This document shows, piece by piece, positions 9,505 through 18,257 of a stretch of DNA of 64,000 nucleotides. The position numbers and the translations under genes were made by a program. Location: NCBI GenBank assembly GCA_910577115.1, contig CAJTMC010000005.1:52943-116942 (forward strand). The letters run 5' to 3'. Position 1 is the stretch's first letter; each line of letters starts with the position of its first letter. Origin of the DNA: an uncultured Lachnospiraceae bacterium. Lineage in GTDB: Bacteria; Bacillota; Clostridia; Lachnospirales; Lachnospiraceae. Below the pieces are notes generated by a model. The model was not told the origin of the DNA, ran no database searches, and saw only the letters and a program-made list of their open reading frames with translations.

Positions 9505-9627
9505 ATGACAGGCGAAGAAGTCATTAACCTCCTTCAGAAATTAGAGGCTGAAGGAAGGACAGCCGAAAAAATTACAGAAATTATTAAATATGTGGAAACG
9601 GCTGAAACCAAAACAGAAACGAAATAA
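9505..9627 (+). CDS. Small solo protein of 40 residues
   Basis: ATG at 9505 with AAGGTG about 7 nt upstream, followed by 40 codons and TAA. The protein starts MTGEEVINLLQKLEAEG and is predicted to be almost wholly alpha-helical (GRTAEKITEIIKYVETAE). It ends in a Lys/Thr/Glu tail. It is the only plus-strand gene in this region and is followed within 30 nt by a strong terminator, so it looks like a complete one-gene unit. Amphipathic spacing of Val/Ile/Leu suggests a small dimerising or partner-binding protein. No family recognised. Confidence 0.65.
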   Translation: MTGEEVINLLQKLEAEGRTAEKITEIIKYVETAETKTETK

Positions 9628-9652
9628 GGCGTAATCTTTATAGAGAAAGAAC

Positions 9653-9684
9653 GCAGCAAACCTTGTTGATTTGCTGCATTTTTA
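9653..9684 (+). terminator. Terminator of the 40-residue protein gene
   Basis: GCAGCAAA (9653-9660) pairs with TTTGCTGC (9670-9677) around a 9-nt loop and is followed by ATTTTTAT. It stops plus-strand transcription 26 nt after the stop codon and sits tail to tail with the HisI-like gene. Confidence 0.85.
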
Positions 9685-9698
9685 TATTCTCCGCCACG

Positions 9699-10124
9699 TT
9701 ATAACGGCTGCGCTTCGGCACCCGATTCATTTTTATTCACAAGCTCCATATGCTCCATATCAAGCCTTCTGTAAAAACAGTTATTCGCCACTCCGTTATA
9801 AGAGGTATGGCAGATATTCCCTCTGAGCGGACGTACCTTGTAAACCAGCGAATTCTGTTCACAGTTTACCAAAACCTCCAGCAGCTCAAACTCATTTCCA
9901 GAAGTCTTGCCTTTATGCCAAAGCTCGTTGCGCGACGTGCTCCAAAGCACAAGCCGGCGCAGTTTTACCGACTCCTGAAACGCTGCCTCGTTTGTGTAGG
10001 CTACAAGAATCACTTCGTCCGTGTCCGCGTTCTGAATGGCAACAGGAATCACCTCCTGCCCCTTCATATTGGCAATCTTTTTAAAATCTAGCTTTAATTC
10101 TTTTGTTTCTTCAATATATCCCAT
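9699..10124 (-). CDS. HisI-like protein (phosphoribosyl-AMP cyclohydrolase family), altered metal site
   Basis: A 141-residue protein, start ATG at 10124 with AAAGGG 6 nt upstream; in-frame ATGs further upstream lack a ribosome binding site. It has the HisI fold signatures LWSTSRNELWHKGKTSGN (about residues 60-77), ICHT (C105) and NCFYR (C116). HisI converts PR-AMP to ProFAR in histidine synthesis. The usual DCDxD motif, which supplies zinc-binding Cys and magnesium-binding Asp residues, reads NCEQN here (87-91). The three cysteines are kept but the aspartates are replaced. No other his gene is in the window. It may be a divergent enzyme or a repurposed paralogue. Confidence 0.8.
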   Translation of the reverse strand: MGYIEETKELKLDFKKIANMKGQEVIPVAIQNADTDEVILVAYTNEAAFQESVKLRRLVLWSTSRNELWHKGKTSGNEFELLEVLVNCEQNSLVYKVRPLRGNICHTSYNGVANNCFYRRLDMEHMELVNKNESGAEAQPL

Positions 10125-10236
10125 ATTGTTCCCTTTCATGACAATGTTCGTCATAACCACATTCCGTTTATAACATACGTGTTTTGCGAAAAACTGCTTC
10201 CAATGCCGCAAAATGCAAACCTTCCAGCCAAAAATC

Positions 10237-11205
10237 TTAATTTTCAACCATTTCCTGTCTGTTTTTTACAAACGCATACTTTAACTGCAGCATATTTCGC
10301 AACTGCTTTAAAATATAGAACAACACTGCCCTCGCTTCGAATTCCTCTCTTGTCTGCGGCAGCGGGCGCGTCGCCATGCGGCTTAAAAACGCGTCCGTCT
10401 TTGACAATAGCCCTTCCACCGAGTTGTTGCGGTGATACCCCTCCTCAATTTTCTTAATCAGCGCTGCAACCTGCTTCGCCTGCTGCGGAAGATACGCAAG
10501 ACCTTTGATGTTCTCATAGACTTCCCTTAAAATAATACTCTGCTCCTCGCGCATCTCAATATAGTCAATTTCATACGTATCGTCCGAAAGCACGGAATTG
10601 TCATAATTTTCAATCGCACAAAGCCTTGCCCGAGAAAGTGCATCGTCAAGCGTTGCAAAACAACCGCTCCCATATGCCTTGCGGTCTTCCTGCAAAAGCC
10701 ACTCCGACATGCGGTGCAGAATGCCCTTTATCTGATTATCCACTTCATCTGAAAGCGCCTCAAACTGATGCGTCTTCCTGTGTAAGTGCATATTTACAAT
10801 AATACCAAACGATGTTCCCACAAAAAACAGCAGAATTTCGTTGAGCACGAGACTGCCCGTCATGTCCTTTTCCGTCAGAAAATGTGTCACAAGCACCGAC
10901 ACCATCGCAAGCGCCTCCACCCATTTCATCCGAAAACACAATAGTGCAAAAAAGAACAGAAACACCGCAAATGCCGGAATATTGTAGCCAATCAGCCAAA
11001 AGCAGACTGCCGCCAAAAGAAATGCACAGCAAAGCGCCGCCGCCCGTTTCAGCGCAGTCCATATCGTTTCGCGCTTTGTGTTTTGGATACTCAGCACCGT
11101 GATAATTCCCGCCGTAGCCGAATAGTTCAGCCTCAGCCTGTCCGCAAGCACAATCGCAAGCACAGCGGCAATTGATATTTTAAAGCTCCTCTTAAATGTC
11201 TCCAT
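10237..11205 (-). CDS. Aromatic acid exporter family (FUSC-like) membrane protein
   Basis: A 322-residue protein, ATG at 11205 with AAGGAG 5 nt upstream. The N-terminal about 140 residues contain several hydrophobic segments typical of the ArAE_1/DUF939 membrane domain (SFKISIAAVLAIVLADRLRLNYSATAGIITV, described here by its ends: residues about 7-37). The C-terminal half is a soluble helical domain, rich in Glu and Arg, corresponding to the cytoplasmic ArAE_1 C-terminal domain. The family is assigned to export of small aromatic or organic acids, though the substrate of most members is unknown. It lies between the HisI-like gene and a thioesterase gene on the same strand. Confidence 0.85.
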   Translation of the reverse strand: METFKRSFKISIAAVLAIVLADRLRLNYSATAGIITVLSIQNTKRETIWTALKRAAALCCAFLLAAVCFWLIGYNIPAFAVFLFFFALLCFRMKWVEALAMVSVLVTHFLTEKDMTGSLVLNEILLFFVGTSFGIIVNMHLHRKTHQFEALSDEVDNQIKGILHRMSEWLLQEDRKAYGSGCFATLDDALSRARLCAIENYDNSVLSDDTYEIDYIEMREEQSIILREVYENIKGLAYLPQQAKQVAALIKKIEEGYHRNNSVEGLLSKTDAFLSRMATRPLPQTREEFEARAVLFYILKQLRNMLQLKYAFVKNRQEMVEN

Positions 11206-11247
11206 GCAGTCTCCTTTAGATCCGTGTTTCTTCAGAGCTGTGTTTCT

Positions 11248-11685
11248 TTAAAGCGTGAGCATCCTGCGAAACCGCTCATCAATCTGAGAATAATCCTTTT
11301 TTAAGGAAATCGGGCGGTAATTCCGGTTCAGGAAACAGTGGGAGCTTGTTCCTGTCGTTGTTAACTCGCCTGTTTCCGTGTTGGTAAACGCATACTCCAA
11401 GTCCATTTTTATTCCCGAATATCTCACAACCTTTACCCTGATTGCCACACAGTCATCAAAATGCACCATACTCCGGTACTGGCAGGATACGGAAAGCACC
11501 GGAATGATGATCCCTGTTTCCTCTAATTTTTTATAAGGCACTCCGCATTGACTCATAAAGTCAAGTCTTGCCTCCTCCATCCAGCGAATATAATTGGAAT
11601 GATGAATAATCACCATTTGATCTGTCTCATAATATTGTGCGTGATGTATATAGGGTTTTATACAAATCTCGTCCATTTTTTGCAA
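11248..11685 (-). CDS. Acyl-CoA thioesterase of the YbgC/4HBT family
   Basis: A 145-residue single hotdog-fold protein. The catalytic helix region reads YYETDQMVIIHHSNYIRWME, matching the 4-hydroxybenzoyl-CoA thioesterase pattern with acidic residue (D) and HH-x-x-Y. Start is TTG at 11685, with AAAGGAG at a 5-nt spacing; an ATG three codons later is less well placed. It should hydrolyse acyl-CoA thioesters in the cytoplasm; the chain length cannot be told. Genes on either side are co-directional with gaps of 33-42 nt, consistent with one transcript. Confidence 0.88.
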   Translation of the reverse strand: MQKMDEICIKPYIHHAQYYETDQMVIIHHSNYIRWMEEARLDFMSQCGVPYKKLEETGIIIPVLSVSCQYRSMVHFDDCVAIRVKVVRYSGIKMDLEYAFTNTETGELTTTGTSSHCFLNRNYRPISLKKDYSQIDERFRRMLTL

Positions 11686-11718
11686 CCGTACTCCTTTCTC
11701 AGCATGTAAACTCCCTTT

Positions 11719-11958
11719 TCAGCCTTTTTTCCTTAAAAATACAAACAACGCGGCCGCCAGTCCAATCATCATGCCTCCTGCAATCGTTACCGCCCACCAA
11801 AAGCCGCCGCCAATCTTTCCCGCAAGAAATATCGAAGTCGGCCCGTCCGCTGCGCCGATAACCGAAACCGCAACTGCCTTCTTTGTCATAGATGTAACGC
11901 CGACTCCAAAAATCACTGCTCCTGCCGCTGCCAGCACACCCGTCAATACCTTTTTCAT
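11719..11958 (-). CDS. Small membrane protein with an OadB-type GAADGPTSIF motif
   Basis: A 79-residue protein with two hydrophobic helices (about 5-25 and 52-75) and a basic C-terminus (LRKKG). Between the helices it has SVIGAADGPTSIFLAGKIG. The ADGPTSIF signature is that of the beta subunit of sodium-pumping decarboxylases (OadB/MmdB/GcdB), which is about 370-430 residues long. Only the region equivalent to the OadB N-terminal part is present. The gene has a good AAAGGAG site and sits between a thioesterase and an ABC exporter, with no decarboxylase genes nearby. It may be a small membrane protein family sharing the motif, or a domesticated fragment. Confidence 0.7.
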   Translation of the reverse strand: MKKVLTGVLAAAGAVIFGVGVTSMTKKAVAVSVIGAADGPTSIFLAGKIGGGFWWAVTIAGGMMIGLAAALFVFLRKKG

Positions 11959-11980
11959 TTTGTTTTACTCCTTTCTCTGC

Positions 11981-13786
11981 TTAGCTTTGTATTACCTTCA
12001 TCCGGTAGAACTCGCCCTTCTGCTCCATGAGCTCGTCGTATGTACCATACTCCACACAGTTCCCGTCTGCAATCACGGCAATCTTATCCGCCTCACGAAT
12101 CGTTGAAAGCCTGTGCGCCACAATAAAGGTTGTCCTTCCCTTTACCAAATTATTAATCGCTTCCTGTATCATTTTTTCCGAAATGCTGTCAAGCGCCGAT
12201 GTCGCCTCGTCCAGCACGATAATTTTCGGATTTCGAATTAACGCTCTTGCAATCGCAATACGCTGTCTTTGCCCGCCTGAAAGCTTTCCACCGTGCTCGC
12301 CTACCTGTGTATCCAGTCCATTAGGAAGGCTTTTTATCAGATCCAATAAATTTGCTGCCTTTACCACCTCATACAGCTCCTCGTCGCTCACGTTCTCACA
12401 ACCGTATGTAATATTTTCCCTGATAGTTCCCGAAAAAAGAATGGAGGTCTGCGGAACAACCGCAAGGTGCTTACGGTAAGTCCGCAAATCGATCCCGCGC
12501 AAGTCATGTCCGTCCAAAAGAAGCGCACCGTCTTCTGCCATATGGAAACCGATTACCATATTTAATATAGTAGACTTTCCGGCACCTGATTCGCCGACAA
12601 ACGCAATTGTTTCCCCTTTGTCCACATGTAAATTAAAATCGTGAAGCACGCGGTTTTCACTGTTTTTATAGTGAAAGCCCACATTTTGAAAATCAAACAC
12701 GCCCTCCACGTCCGCAAGCTTTTCCTTTCCTTCATTGCGCTCTACATCTTCAGACAAAAGCACTTCTCCAATGGAATTTACGGACTCTATTCCCTTTGTG
12801 ATTGTGGGAAGAAGCGTCACAATCGCCGACACCTGATTGACGACTGTCGCAAAATAACTCTGATAAAGCGTAATGTCACCGACCTGAATGCTGCCTCTGA
12901 TTGCAAGGTATCCAGTAAAGGCAAGGCACACCACCTGAAAAAGCTGAAAAACTGCCCAGCCGACCGAACCAAAGAGCGCCTGTACCAAGTCGAGACGGTA
13001 TCCCTTTTCCGCTACTGCTAAAAGCTGCGCACTCATTTTTTCCGCTTCCTCATCTTCCAGCGCGTGCGCTCTCGTCACAGGCACAAGCTGAACCATTTCC
13101 ATAATGCGCGCGGAGGTTTCCTCCATTTCCTTACGAAATTCCGTATTACGCTTTCGCATAACATTCCGGAATGAAACCATTGTAATTGCCGCCATCGGAG
13201 CCGCGAAAATAAAAAACACAAACACTGTTTTGCTCTTTGTACCCGTCACCACAAGCGCAACGACAATATTAAGCGCAATATTTAAAATGCTCAAAAACAT
13301 CTGTGTTGAGAGTGTCTCCACTGCCTCCACGTCACGCATAATTTTAGAATGCAGTCTTCCTGACTGTGTTTCCACATGATACGAAATCGACAGTTGCTGC
13401 AATTTCCGCACCAGCGCCTTCCGAAGTCCCGTTTCCACATAGCGCGTCGCAAGACTTTTATATGAGGTATAAAGATAATTCATCGGCACATTAATCGCAA
13501 TTAAAAGTCCTTCAAAAACTGTATAAAATACGATATTCCTTACTGTATCCGGATTGTGTGAAGTCACATCATTGATAATATTCGCCGTCACAATCGGCAG
13601 TACCCACACACAGGCATGTTTTATAAAAAAATAAATGACTGCCAAAACAAATTTGTGATAATTTCCCCGATATAAGGAAAGCAAGATCTTCATCGGATGC
13701 CCTTTATGCCTGCGATAGCTCTCGATAAACCAGCTCTCTGTGTCAAAGCTCTTTCTTGGAGCCATTTTTCTATTAAAATTCTTCAT
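11981..13786 (-). CDS. ABC exporter, fused permease and ATPase
   Basis: A 601-residue type IV (MsbA/LmrA-like) half transporter that works as a dimer. About six membrane segments occupy residues 45-330. The nucleotide-binding domain follows, with Walker A GESGAGKST, signature LSGGQRQR, Walker B IIVLDEATSALD and switch His in VAHRLST. All catalytic residues are present. Substrate is unknown; related exporters move lipids, drugs or peptides. It lies 22 nt upstream of the small OadB-motif protein gene and downstream of pgeF on the same strand. Confidence 0.93.
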   Translation of the reverse strand: MKNFNRKMAPRKSFDTESWFIESYRRHKGHPMKILLSLYRGNYHKFVLAVIYFFIKHACVWVLPIVTANIINDVTSHNPDTVRNIVFYTVFEGLLIAINVPMNYLYTSYKSLATRYVETGLRKALVRKLQQLSISYHVETQSGRLHSKIMRDVEAVETLSTQMFLSILNIALNIVVALVVTGTKSKTVFVFFIFAAPMAAITMVSFRNVMRKRNTEFRKEMEETSARIMEMVQLVPVTRAHALEDEEAEKMSAQLLAVAEKGYRLDLVQALFGSVGWAVFQLFQVVCLAFTGYLAIRGSIQVGDITLYQSYFATVVNQVSAIVTLLPTITKGIESVNSIGEVLLSEDVERNEGKEKLADVEGVFDFQNVGFHYKNSENRVLHDFNLHVDKGETIAFVGESGAGKSTILNMVIGFHMAEDGALLLDGHDLRGIDLRTYRKHLAVVPQTSILFSGTIRENITYGCENVSDEELYEVVKAANLLDLIKSLPNGLDTQVGEHGGKLSGGQRQRIAIARALIRNPKIIVLDEATSALDSISEKMIQEAINNLVKGRTTFIVAHRLSTIREADKIAVIADGNCVEYGTYDELMEQKGEFYRMKVIQS

Positions 13787-13816
13787 AAAACTACCGTCTC
13801 TTTCTATAATCCCCCG

Positions 13817-14737
13817 TTATTTCAGCATCATAAACGCGCCCAGATTTCCACGTTTTCCCTTGCTTGCCCTGTGGCTAAACAAAAGCTTAGGATTACAACA
13901 AGTGCACACGTCTGTCACTTCTATCCTTTCGTTGGGCACTCCCGCATCACGAAATACCCTGAAATTTGCATACCATAAATTCAGCTGATACTTTCCGTTT
14001 TCCTTCCTGTAAAAAAGACAATTCTCAATATCCGCTGGTGTGATTTCCTCATGATACCGCACAAGATATTCCCGCGCCATATCCTCATTTTTCGGAAACG
14101 CAGCCTCAAAAGCAAGCGCAACGTCTTCGCTTACTTCATAACAACTTTGACAAATGGAAGGTGCAATTGCTACCCGTACATTCTCTGCTCTTGCGCCGTA
14201 TTCGCGTGCCATACAATCTAAAGTGACTTTCCCCATTTTATCCACTGTGCCGCGCCATCCAGAATGCGACAGCCCTATTGAATAACTAATTGGGTCAACA
14301 ATAAACAACGGCACACAGTCTGCAAAAAAAGTGGCAAGTATAATTCCACTCTCATTTGTAATCAAACCGTCCACATCTGTATAATCCTGCGCTTTCGTAA
14401 CACCCTTTCCTTTATCTGCAGATGTTACCTTACGTACATTTGTCGTATGGGTCTGCTGCGAGCACACAATTTCTTTTGCATCTTTACCAAAGTGTGCAGC
14501 TGCCCTCCTAAAATTTTCATCAACATTTTCTTTCTTGTCGCCCCGCGAATAACTAAAATTCAGGGTCGCTGTATCTCCTGTGCTCACACCACCCATCCTC
14601 GTTGAAAAAAAATGATCCACAATGCCAGTCTGTGCAATCCCCTCAAACGTAACATAAGTCATTTCACGGTAGTTTTCGTCTGATATAAAACGGCATGTAT
14701 TTGCGATCCCATGCCTGATAATCTGCTCTGCTTTCAT
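13817..14737 (-). CDS. pgeF: Peptidoglycan editing factor / purine nucleoside phosphorylase-like (YfiH family)
   Basis: A 306-residue laccase-domain protein. The start is set at ATG 14737, which has GGAGG 6 nt upstream; a further 24 in-frame codons upstream lack a site. Family signatures are VCSQQTHTTNV, ADCVPLF, and LSHSGWRGT with the metal-binding His/Cys cluster intact. The ending has the typical DVCTCCNP followed by LLFSHRASKGKRGN. PgeF proteins remove mis-incorporated L-Ser from peptidoglycan precursors in E. coli, while other members act as adenosine/purine nucleoside enzymes; which applies here is not visible. It follows yraN by 46 nt. Confidence 0.9.
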   Translation of the reverse strand: MKAEQIIRHGIANTCRFISDENYREMTYVTFEGIAQTGIVDHFFSTRMGGVSTGDTATLNFSYSRGDKKENVDENFRRAAAHFGKDAKEIVCSQQTHTTNVRKVTSADKGKGVTKAQDYTDVDGLITNESGIILATFFADCVPLFIVDPISYSIGLSHSGWRGTVDKMGKVTLDCMAREYGARAENVRVAIAPSICQSCYEVSEDVALAFEAAFPKNEDMAREYLVRYHEEITPADIENCLFYRKENGKYQLNLWYANFRVFRDAGVPNERIEVTDVCTCCNPKLLFSHRASKGKRGNLGAFMMLK

Positions 14738-14783
14738 AAAAATCCTCCATGCCATATCCCATAACCTGTTAATGACACATGTG

Positions 14784-15140
14784 TCAGGTATATATATGCG
14801 AAAACGCATTTTTATACCACGTAACCTTCTCTCCTTCTATCGCTACCACATCATAACGTACCGCTGAAAATTCCCCCATTCCATGTTTCATACGGTAATA
14901 ATCCGCAACACGGCATATCGTCCTTTGCTTTGTAAAATTGACAGCCTCTGTGGGTGAACCCTTCTTGTCATTTCTGCGATACTTCACCTCAAAAAATACC
15001 GTATACGCACCGTCTCTTCCAATCAGATCAATCTCTCCTTTGCGATTCCTGTAATTGCACTCCAGTATTATCACACCGCAGCGCCTCAGATACGCTGCCG
15101 CTGCCTGCTCATATTCCGCACCCTTTTTTCTGGTATTCAT
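14784..15140 (-). CDS. YraN/UPF0102 family nuclease-fold protein
   Basis: A 118-residue protein; the ATG at 15140 has GGAG 7 nt upstream, while the TTG at 15152 overlaps that site. It shows the restriction-endonuclease-like core GEIDLIGRD...VFFEVKYRR, with the D, E and K of the PD-(D/E)XK pattern. The family is universal in bacteria and often sits beside rnhB, as in this window. Biological role remains poorly defined, probably in DNA recombination or repair. Confidence 0.88.
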   Translation of the reverse strand: MNTRKKGAEYEQAAAAYLRRCGVIILECNYRNRKGEIDLIGRDGAYTVFFEVKYRRNDKKGSPTEAVNFTKQRTICRVADYYRMKHGMGEFSAVRYDVVAIEGEKVTWYKNAFSHIYT

Positions 15141-15154
15141 AATATACTCCAACT

Positions 15155-15460
15155 CTATTTTTTGCTCTTTTGGTGTGCCGCGATTTTCGCCTTAATTTTA
15201 TCCATGCCATCCACAAATACAAGGATTTCCGCCACCACCTCATACAGTTCAGGCGGAATCATATCCCCAATCTGCAGCTTCGAGAGCGTATCCGCAAGCT
15301 TATCGTCTTTATGCACCGGCACCTCTGACTGCTTTGCCTGCTCAATAATCTTCTCGGCAAGCGCGCCGCGCCCCATCGCGATAACCCGCGGCGCACTGTC
15401 TGCGGGATCATATTCCAGCGCAACCGCCTGCTTTACTTTTTTGTTCTTATTATCTTCCAT
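15155..15460 (-). CDS. FhlB-like flagellar export switch domain protein
   Basis: A 101-residue stand-alone homologue of the cytoplasmic C-terminal domain of FlhB/YscU, the substrate-specificity switch of the flagellar type III export gate. It has AVALEYDPADSAPRVIAMGRGALAEKI and the conserved GDMIPPELYEVVAEIL. It lacks the self-cleaving NPTH loop and the membrane domain of FlhB. Good GGGAGGAG site before ATG 15460. It is adjacent to a FliK-like gene on the same strand, so the two probably act together on hook or export control. Confidence 0.88.
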   Translation of the reverse strand: MEDNKNKKVKQAVALEYDPADSAPRVIAMGRGALAEKIIEQAKQSEVPVHKDDKLADTLSKLQIGDMIPPELYEVVAEILVFVDGMDKIKAKIAAHQKSKK

Positions 15461-15490
15461 TGCCTGCTCCTCCCAAAGAATAAAAACAAA

Positions 15491-17362
15491 TCATGCCCTT
15501 GTATCAAACGTCTGATAGCTGAGCACCGCACTCCCTGCTGCAACCTGCTCCTCCACATGCTCAAGCACCGTCTTATCCTCGTCCTTTTCCAGCAGCAAAT
15601 TTTTGCACTGATATCCTTTCTTTTCCAGCCGCGCACTCAGCTCCCCGATATGCTCCCCGACCAACGCAATCGAATCCTCATCCAAATAAAATTTTGTCGT
15701 AACCTGCCCTTTCTCCGTCTGCAATGCAATGCTCACGTCAAGGGAACCAAGATAGTCCATGTCAAGATGCAAAAATGCCGTAAGCATCCCGTCTCTACGT
15801 GCCATGTGTTTTTTATTCGTATACACATACAAATCACCGTGCGCTTGCGAATTGCCAAACTTTAGTGGAAGCTGCACATAATTAAACATCTGATTCATCT
15901 GATTTATAAATTCCACATTCTCGGCAATATTTCCCATTGCCTTTGCCTGCGGTGCATTTGCAGACTGTGAGCCTGCCTGCAGCGCCTCATTCATAAGCTT
16001 GGAAAACTGGCTGGATTCCCGCATAAGCTTTTGATAAAACTCCTCAACCTTTCCCTCTTTGGTAAGCTCCTCCGGCGTGAGTGTCCACTGCTTTTGCAGT
16101 CCGTCCTTTAACATGTTTTTAAACGGCTCTGAATGAAAAATTTTAGCCTTTTGCTCCGCCGTTAAATTTTTTCCAAGCTCCATGCCAAGCAAAAGCTGCT
16201 TAATATCCTTTATCTCAGCCTTTCCATGATTCATATAATCAATAATCTTATCCGGCACATTCTCTGTTCTCTCCCCTTTCAGCAGATTGAGAAGCTCTTT
16301 GACAGCCTCTCCTTGTGTATCCTTTGGAGCGCCGTCGATATTTGTCGTTTGCTCCTGTGCCCCCTTTGTTTCATTTGCAATCGGGGTGTTGACTTTTTCA
16401 GTCAACTCATTGTTCCCATTTTTTACAAAAAACGTTTCTTCTCCTTTTAGCGCCTGCTCCTGTAACTTATCCGAAGTCCAATTTTCCACATTTTCCGGCA
16501 AATCCTTAAGGATAACCTTTGCGCCTTCCTGTGCCTCACCGCTTACCGTATTTGCGTTATTTCCGACATCCGCCGCATTTTCGCCATTCTCTCCACCTGC
16601 GGCATCCATAACCGCACTGTTTTCTCCCTCGTTCTCCTCCCCTAAAAGCATAAGCACCTGTTCCATAAACTTTGCTCCGTTTTCAAGCGCTCCCGCCGGA
16701 ACATTCTGGAGCGGCGTACCCTCTCCCAAAATACTGTCAAAGGTTTTTACAAGCTCGTCGGCGGCAGTTCTTACCCCGTCTAAAATCTTATGCTCCAAAT
16801 TCTGATAATTTTGCAGCTGCCTTGCATTTTCCTCCGTCACCGGAAGCTGTAATTTATTAAGCTTTATAATATTTGACAAATCAATCCGCGAATTCTGCAA
16901 TGCCAGCCGGTTGTAGGTCATCAGCGTATTTTTGTCAATCGACATACCATTTTCGATCAGCTTCGACACAAGCTGCAAATTTTTCTCATTCACTGCCATA
17001 TTCGCAGCACGAAGCGCCGCCTCCCCCACGCGGAGCATTTGCGAATTGCCATCATAAACTGGTTTTAACACTACACGATTGTCCTTATTCGACTGTACCT
17101 GCAAGTTCATTACTTGCCCTAATGCCACTTGCACATCACGCGCAAGCTTTGCCACCATATACTGACCGTTTGCAAGCTGAATCTGCACATCTTCTCCGTT
17201 TACCGAAGTAATCTCCCCCTGAAAGGTATCGCCCGGTTTTAACTGCGTTACGTCAGCATTTTGTCCGCCTGTCGCGGACACTGTTCCCGACACACTACCT
17301 GCATAGCCTGCTCCCACATTCCCTGCATACCCACGCGAAAATCCCGACAAAAAGCTGTCCAT
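15491..17362 (-). CDS. FliK-like hook-length-control domain protein
   Basis: About 623 residues. The N-terminus holds an OB-like segment (PGDTFQGEITSVNGEDVQIQL). A long low-complexity Asn/Glu/Gly-rich middle (about 230-350) follows, then a C-terminal domain similar to the FliK C-terminal domain (YLGSLDVSIALQTEKGQVTTKF, residues about 535-557). FliK measures hook length and flips FlhB specificity, which agrees with the FhlB-like gene 30 nt downstream. Start is uncertain: ATG 17374 lies only 1 nt from AAAGGAG, whereas ATG 17362, used here, is 13 nt away. The absence of other flagellar genes nearby is usual for this pair in Lachnospiraceae-type gene order. Confidence 0.78.
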   Translation of the reverse strand: MDSFLSGFSRGYAGNVGAGYAGSVSGTVSATGGQNADVTQLKPGDTFQGEITSVNGEDVQIQLANGQYMVAKLARDVQVALGQVMNLQVQSNKDNRVVLKPVYDGNSQMLRVGEAALRAANMAVNEKNLQLVSKLIENGMSIDKNTLMTYNRLALQNSRIDLSNIIKLNKLQLPVTEENARQLQNYQNLEHKILDGVRTAADELVKTFDSILGEGTPLQNVPAGALENGAKFMEQVLMLLGEENEGENSAVMDAAGGENGENAADVGNNANTVSGEAQEGAKVILKDLPENVENWTSDKLQEQALKGEETFFVKNGNNELTEKVNTPIANETKGAQEQTTNIDGAPKDTQGEAVKELLNLLKGERTENVPDKIIDYMNHGKAEIKDIKQLLLGMELGKNLTAEQKAKIFHSEPFKNMLKDGLQKQWTLTPEELTKEGKVEEFYQKLMRESSQFSKLMNEALQAGSQSANAPQAKAMGNIAENVEFINQMNQMFNYVQLPLKFGNSQAHGDLYVYTNKKHMARRDGMLTAFLHLDMDYLGSLDVSIALQTEKGQVTTKFYLDEDSIALVGEHIGELSARLEKKGYQCKNLLLEKDEDKTVLEHVEEQVAAGSAVLSYQTFDTRA

Positions 17363-17458
17363 ATCAATAACCATGCTCCTTTCTTAGTCTACAAATTTGT
17401 GTCTAACACAAATTTGCTGTGTGGAAATTTTTTCACACTTCCCTCCAAGTTTCCTATA

Positions 17459-18229
17459 TTATGTTCCAATGTCCACAAAATTTCCAATAAAACTCTTTCT
17501 GTGAATTGGCGATGCTCCGTATTTTTTCAATGCTTCAATATGCACCGCAGCGCCGTACCCCTTGTTTTGGGCAAAATGATATTCCGGATAAAGCTTATCG
17601 TACTCCAGCATCATCCGATCCCTTGTAACCTTCGCCACAATGCTTGCTGCCGCTATAGAAATGCTCTTTGCGTCCCCTTTTATAATCGGCACCTGCCGGA
17701 TACGAACCTCCGGTATCGTCACTGCATCATTTAATAATATATCGGGTTTTACCTCCAGCCTGTTTATAGCCTCACGCATTGCCTCATAAGTTGCCTGTAA
17801 AATATTAATCTCATCAATCCGCGTATGCGGCACGCAGCCTACCCCCACAGCCACAGCCTCGTGCAGAATTACCGCATAGAGCGCTTCGCGCTTTTTCTCA
17901 CTCAGCTGTTTGGAATCATTCAAATAAAGGATTCTGCAGTCGGCCGGCAAAATCACCGCACCTGCCACCACAGGCCCTGCAAGCGGACCTCTTCCGGCCT
18001 CGTCAATGCCGCAGATATACCCGCACGACGCATATTCGCGCTCAAACTGCCTCATAACCTCAATGCGCTGGATTTCCTTTTCAAGCGCCGCCATACGTTT
18101 TTGCGCCTTTGCGACAAGCGCCTTTACACCGTTTCGTTCGTCCTGCGCATAGCGTTCCACAAAAACAGGCAGCTCGCTTTCGTTTGCTGCCATCAATTCG
18201 TTTTTTATATCGCCTATTTTTTTCTCCAT
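17459..18229 (-). CDS. rnhB: Ribonuclease HII
   Basis: A 256-residue RNase HII that removes ribonucleotides and RNA primers from DNA duplexes. Catalytic motif GIDEAGRGPLAGPV gives D76 and E77; a further Asp is in LNDSKQLSEKKRE and DAVTIP regions. There is an N-terminal helical extension of about 70 residues, common in Firmicutes. ATG 18229 has AAAGG upstream. It sits between lepB and the FliK-like gene. Confidence 0.96.
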   Translation of the reverse strand: MEKKIGDIKNELMAANESELPVFVERYAQDERNGVKALVAKAQKRMAALEKEIQRIEVMRQFEREYASCGYICGIDEAGRGPLAGPVVAGAVILPADCRILYLNDSKQLSEKKREALYAVILHEAVAVGVGCVPHTRIDEINILQATYEAMREAINRLEVKPDILLNDAVTIPEVRIRQVPIIKGDAKSISIAAASIVAKVTRDRMMLEYDKLYPEYHFAQNKGYGAAVHIEALKKYGASPIHRKSFIGNFVDIGT

Positions 18230-18257
18230 TGTACTGCCTTTCCCTTTTACAGATAAC

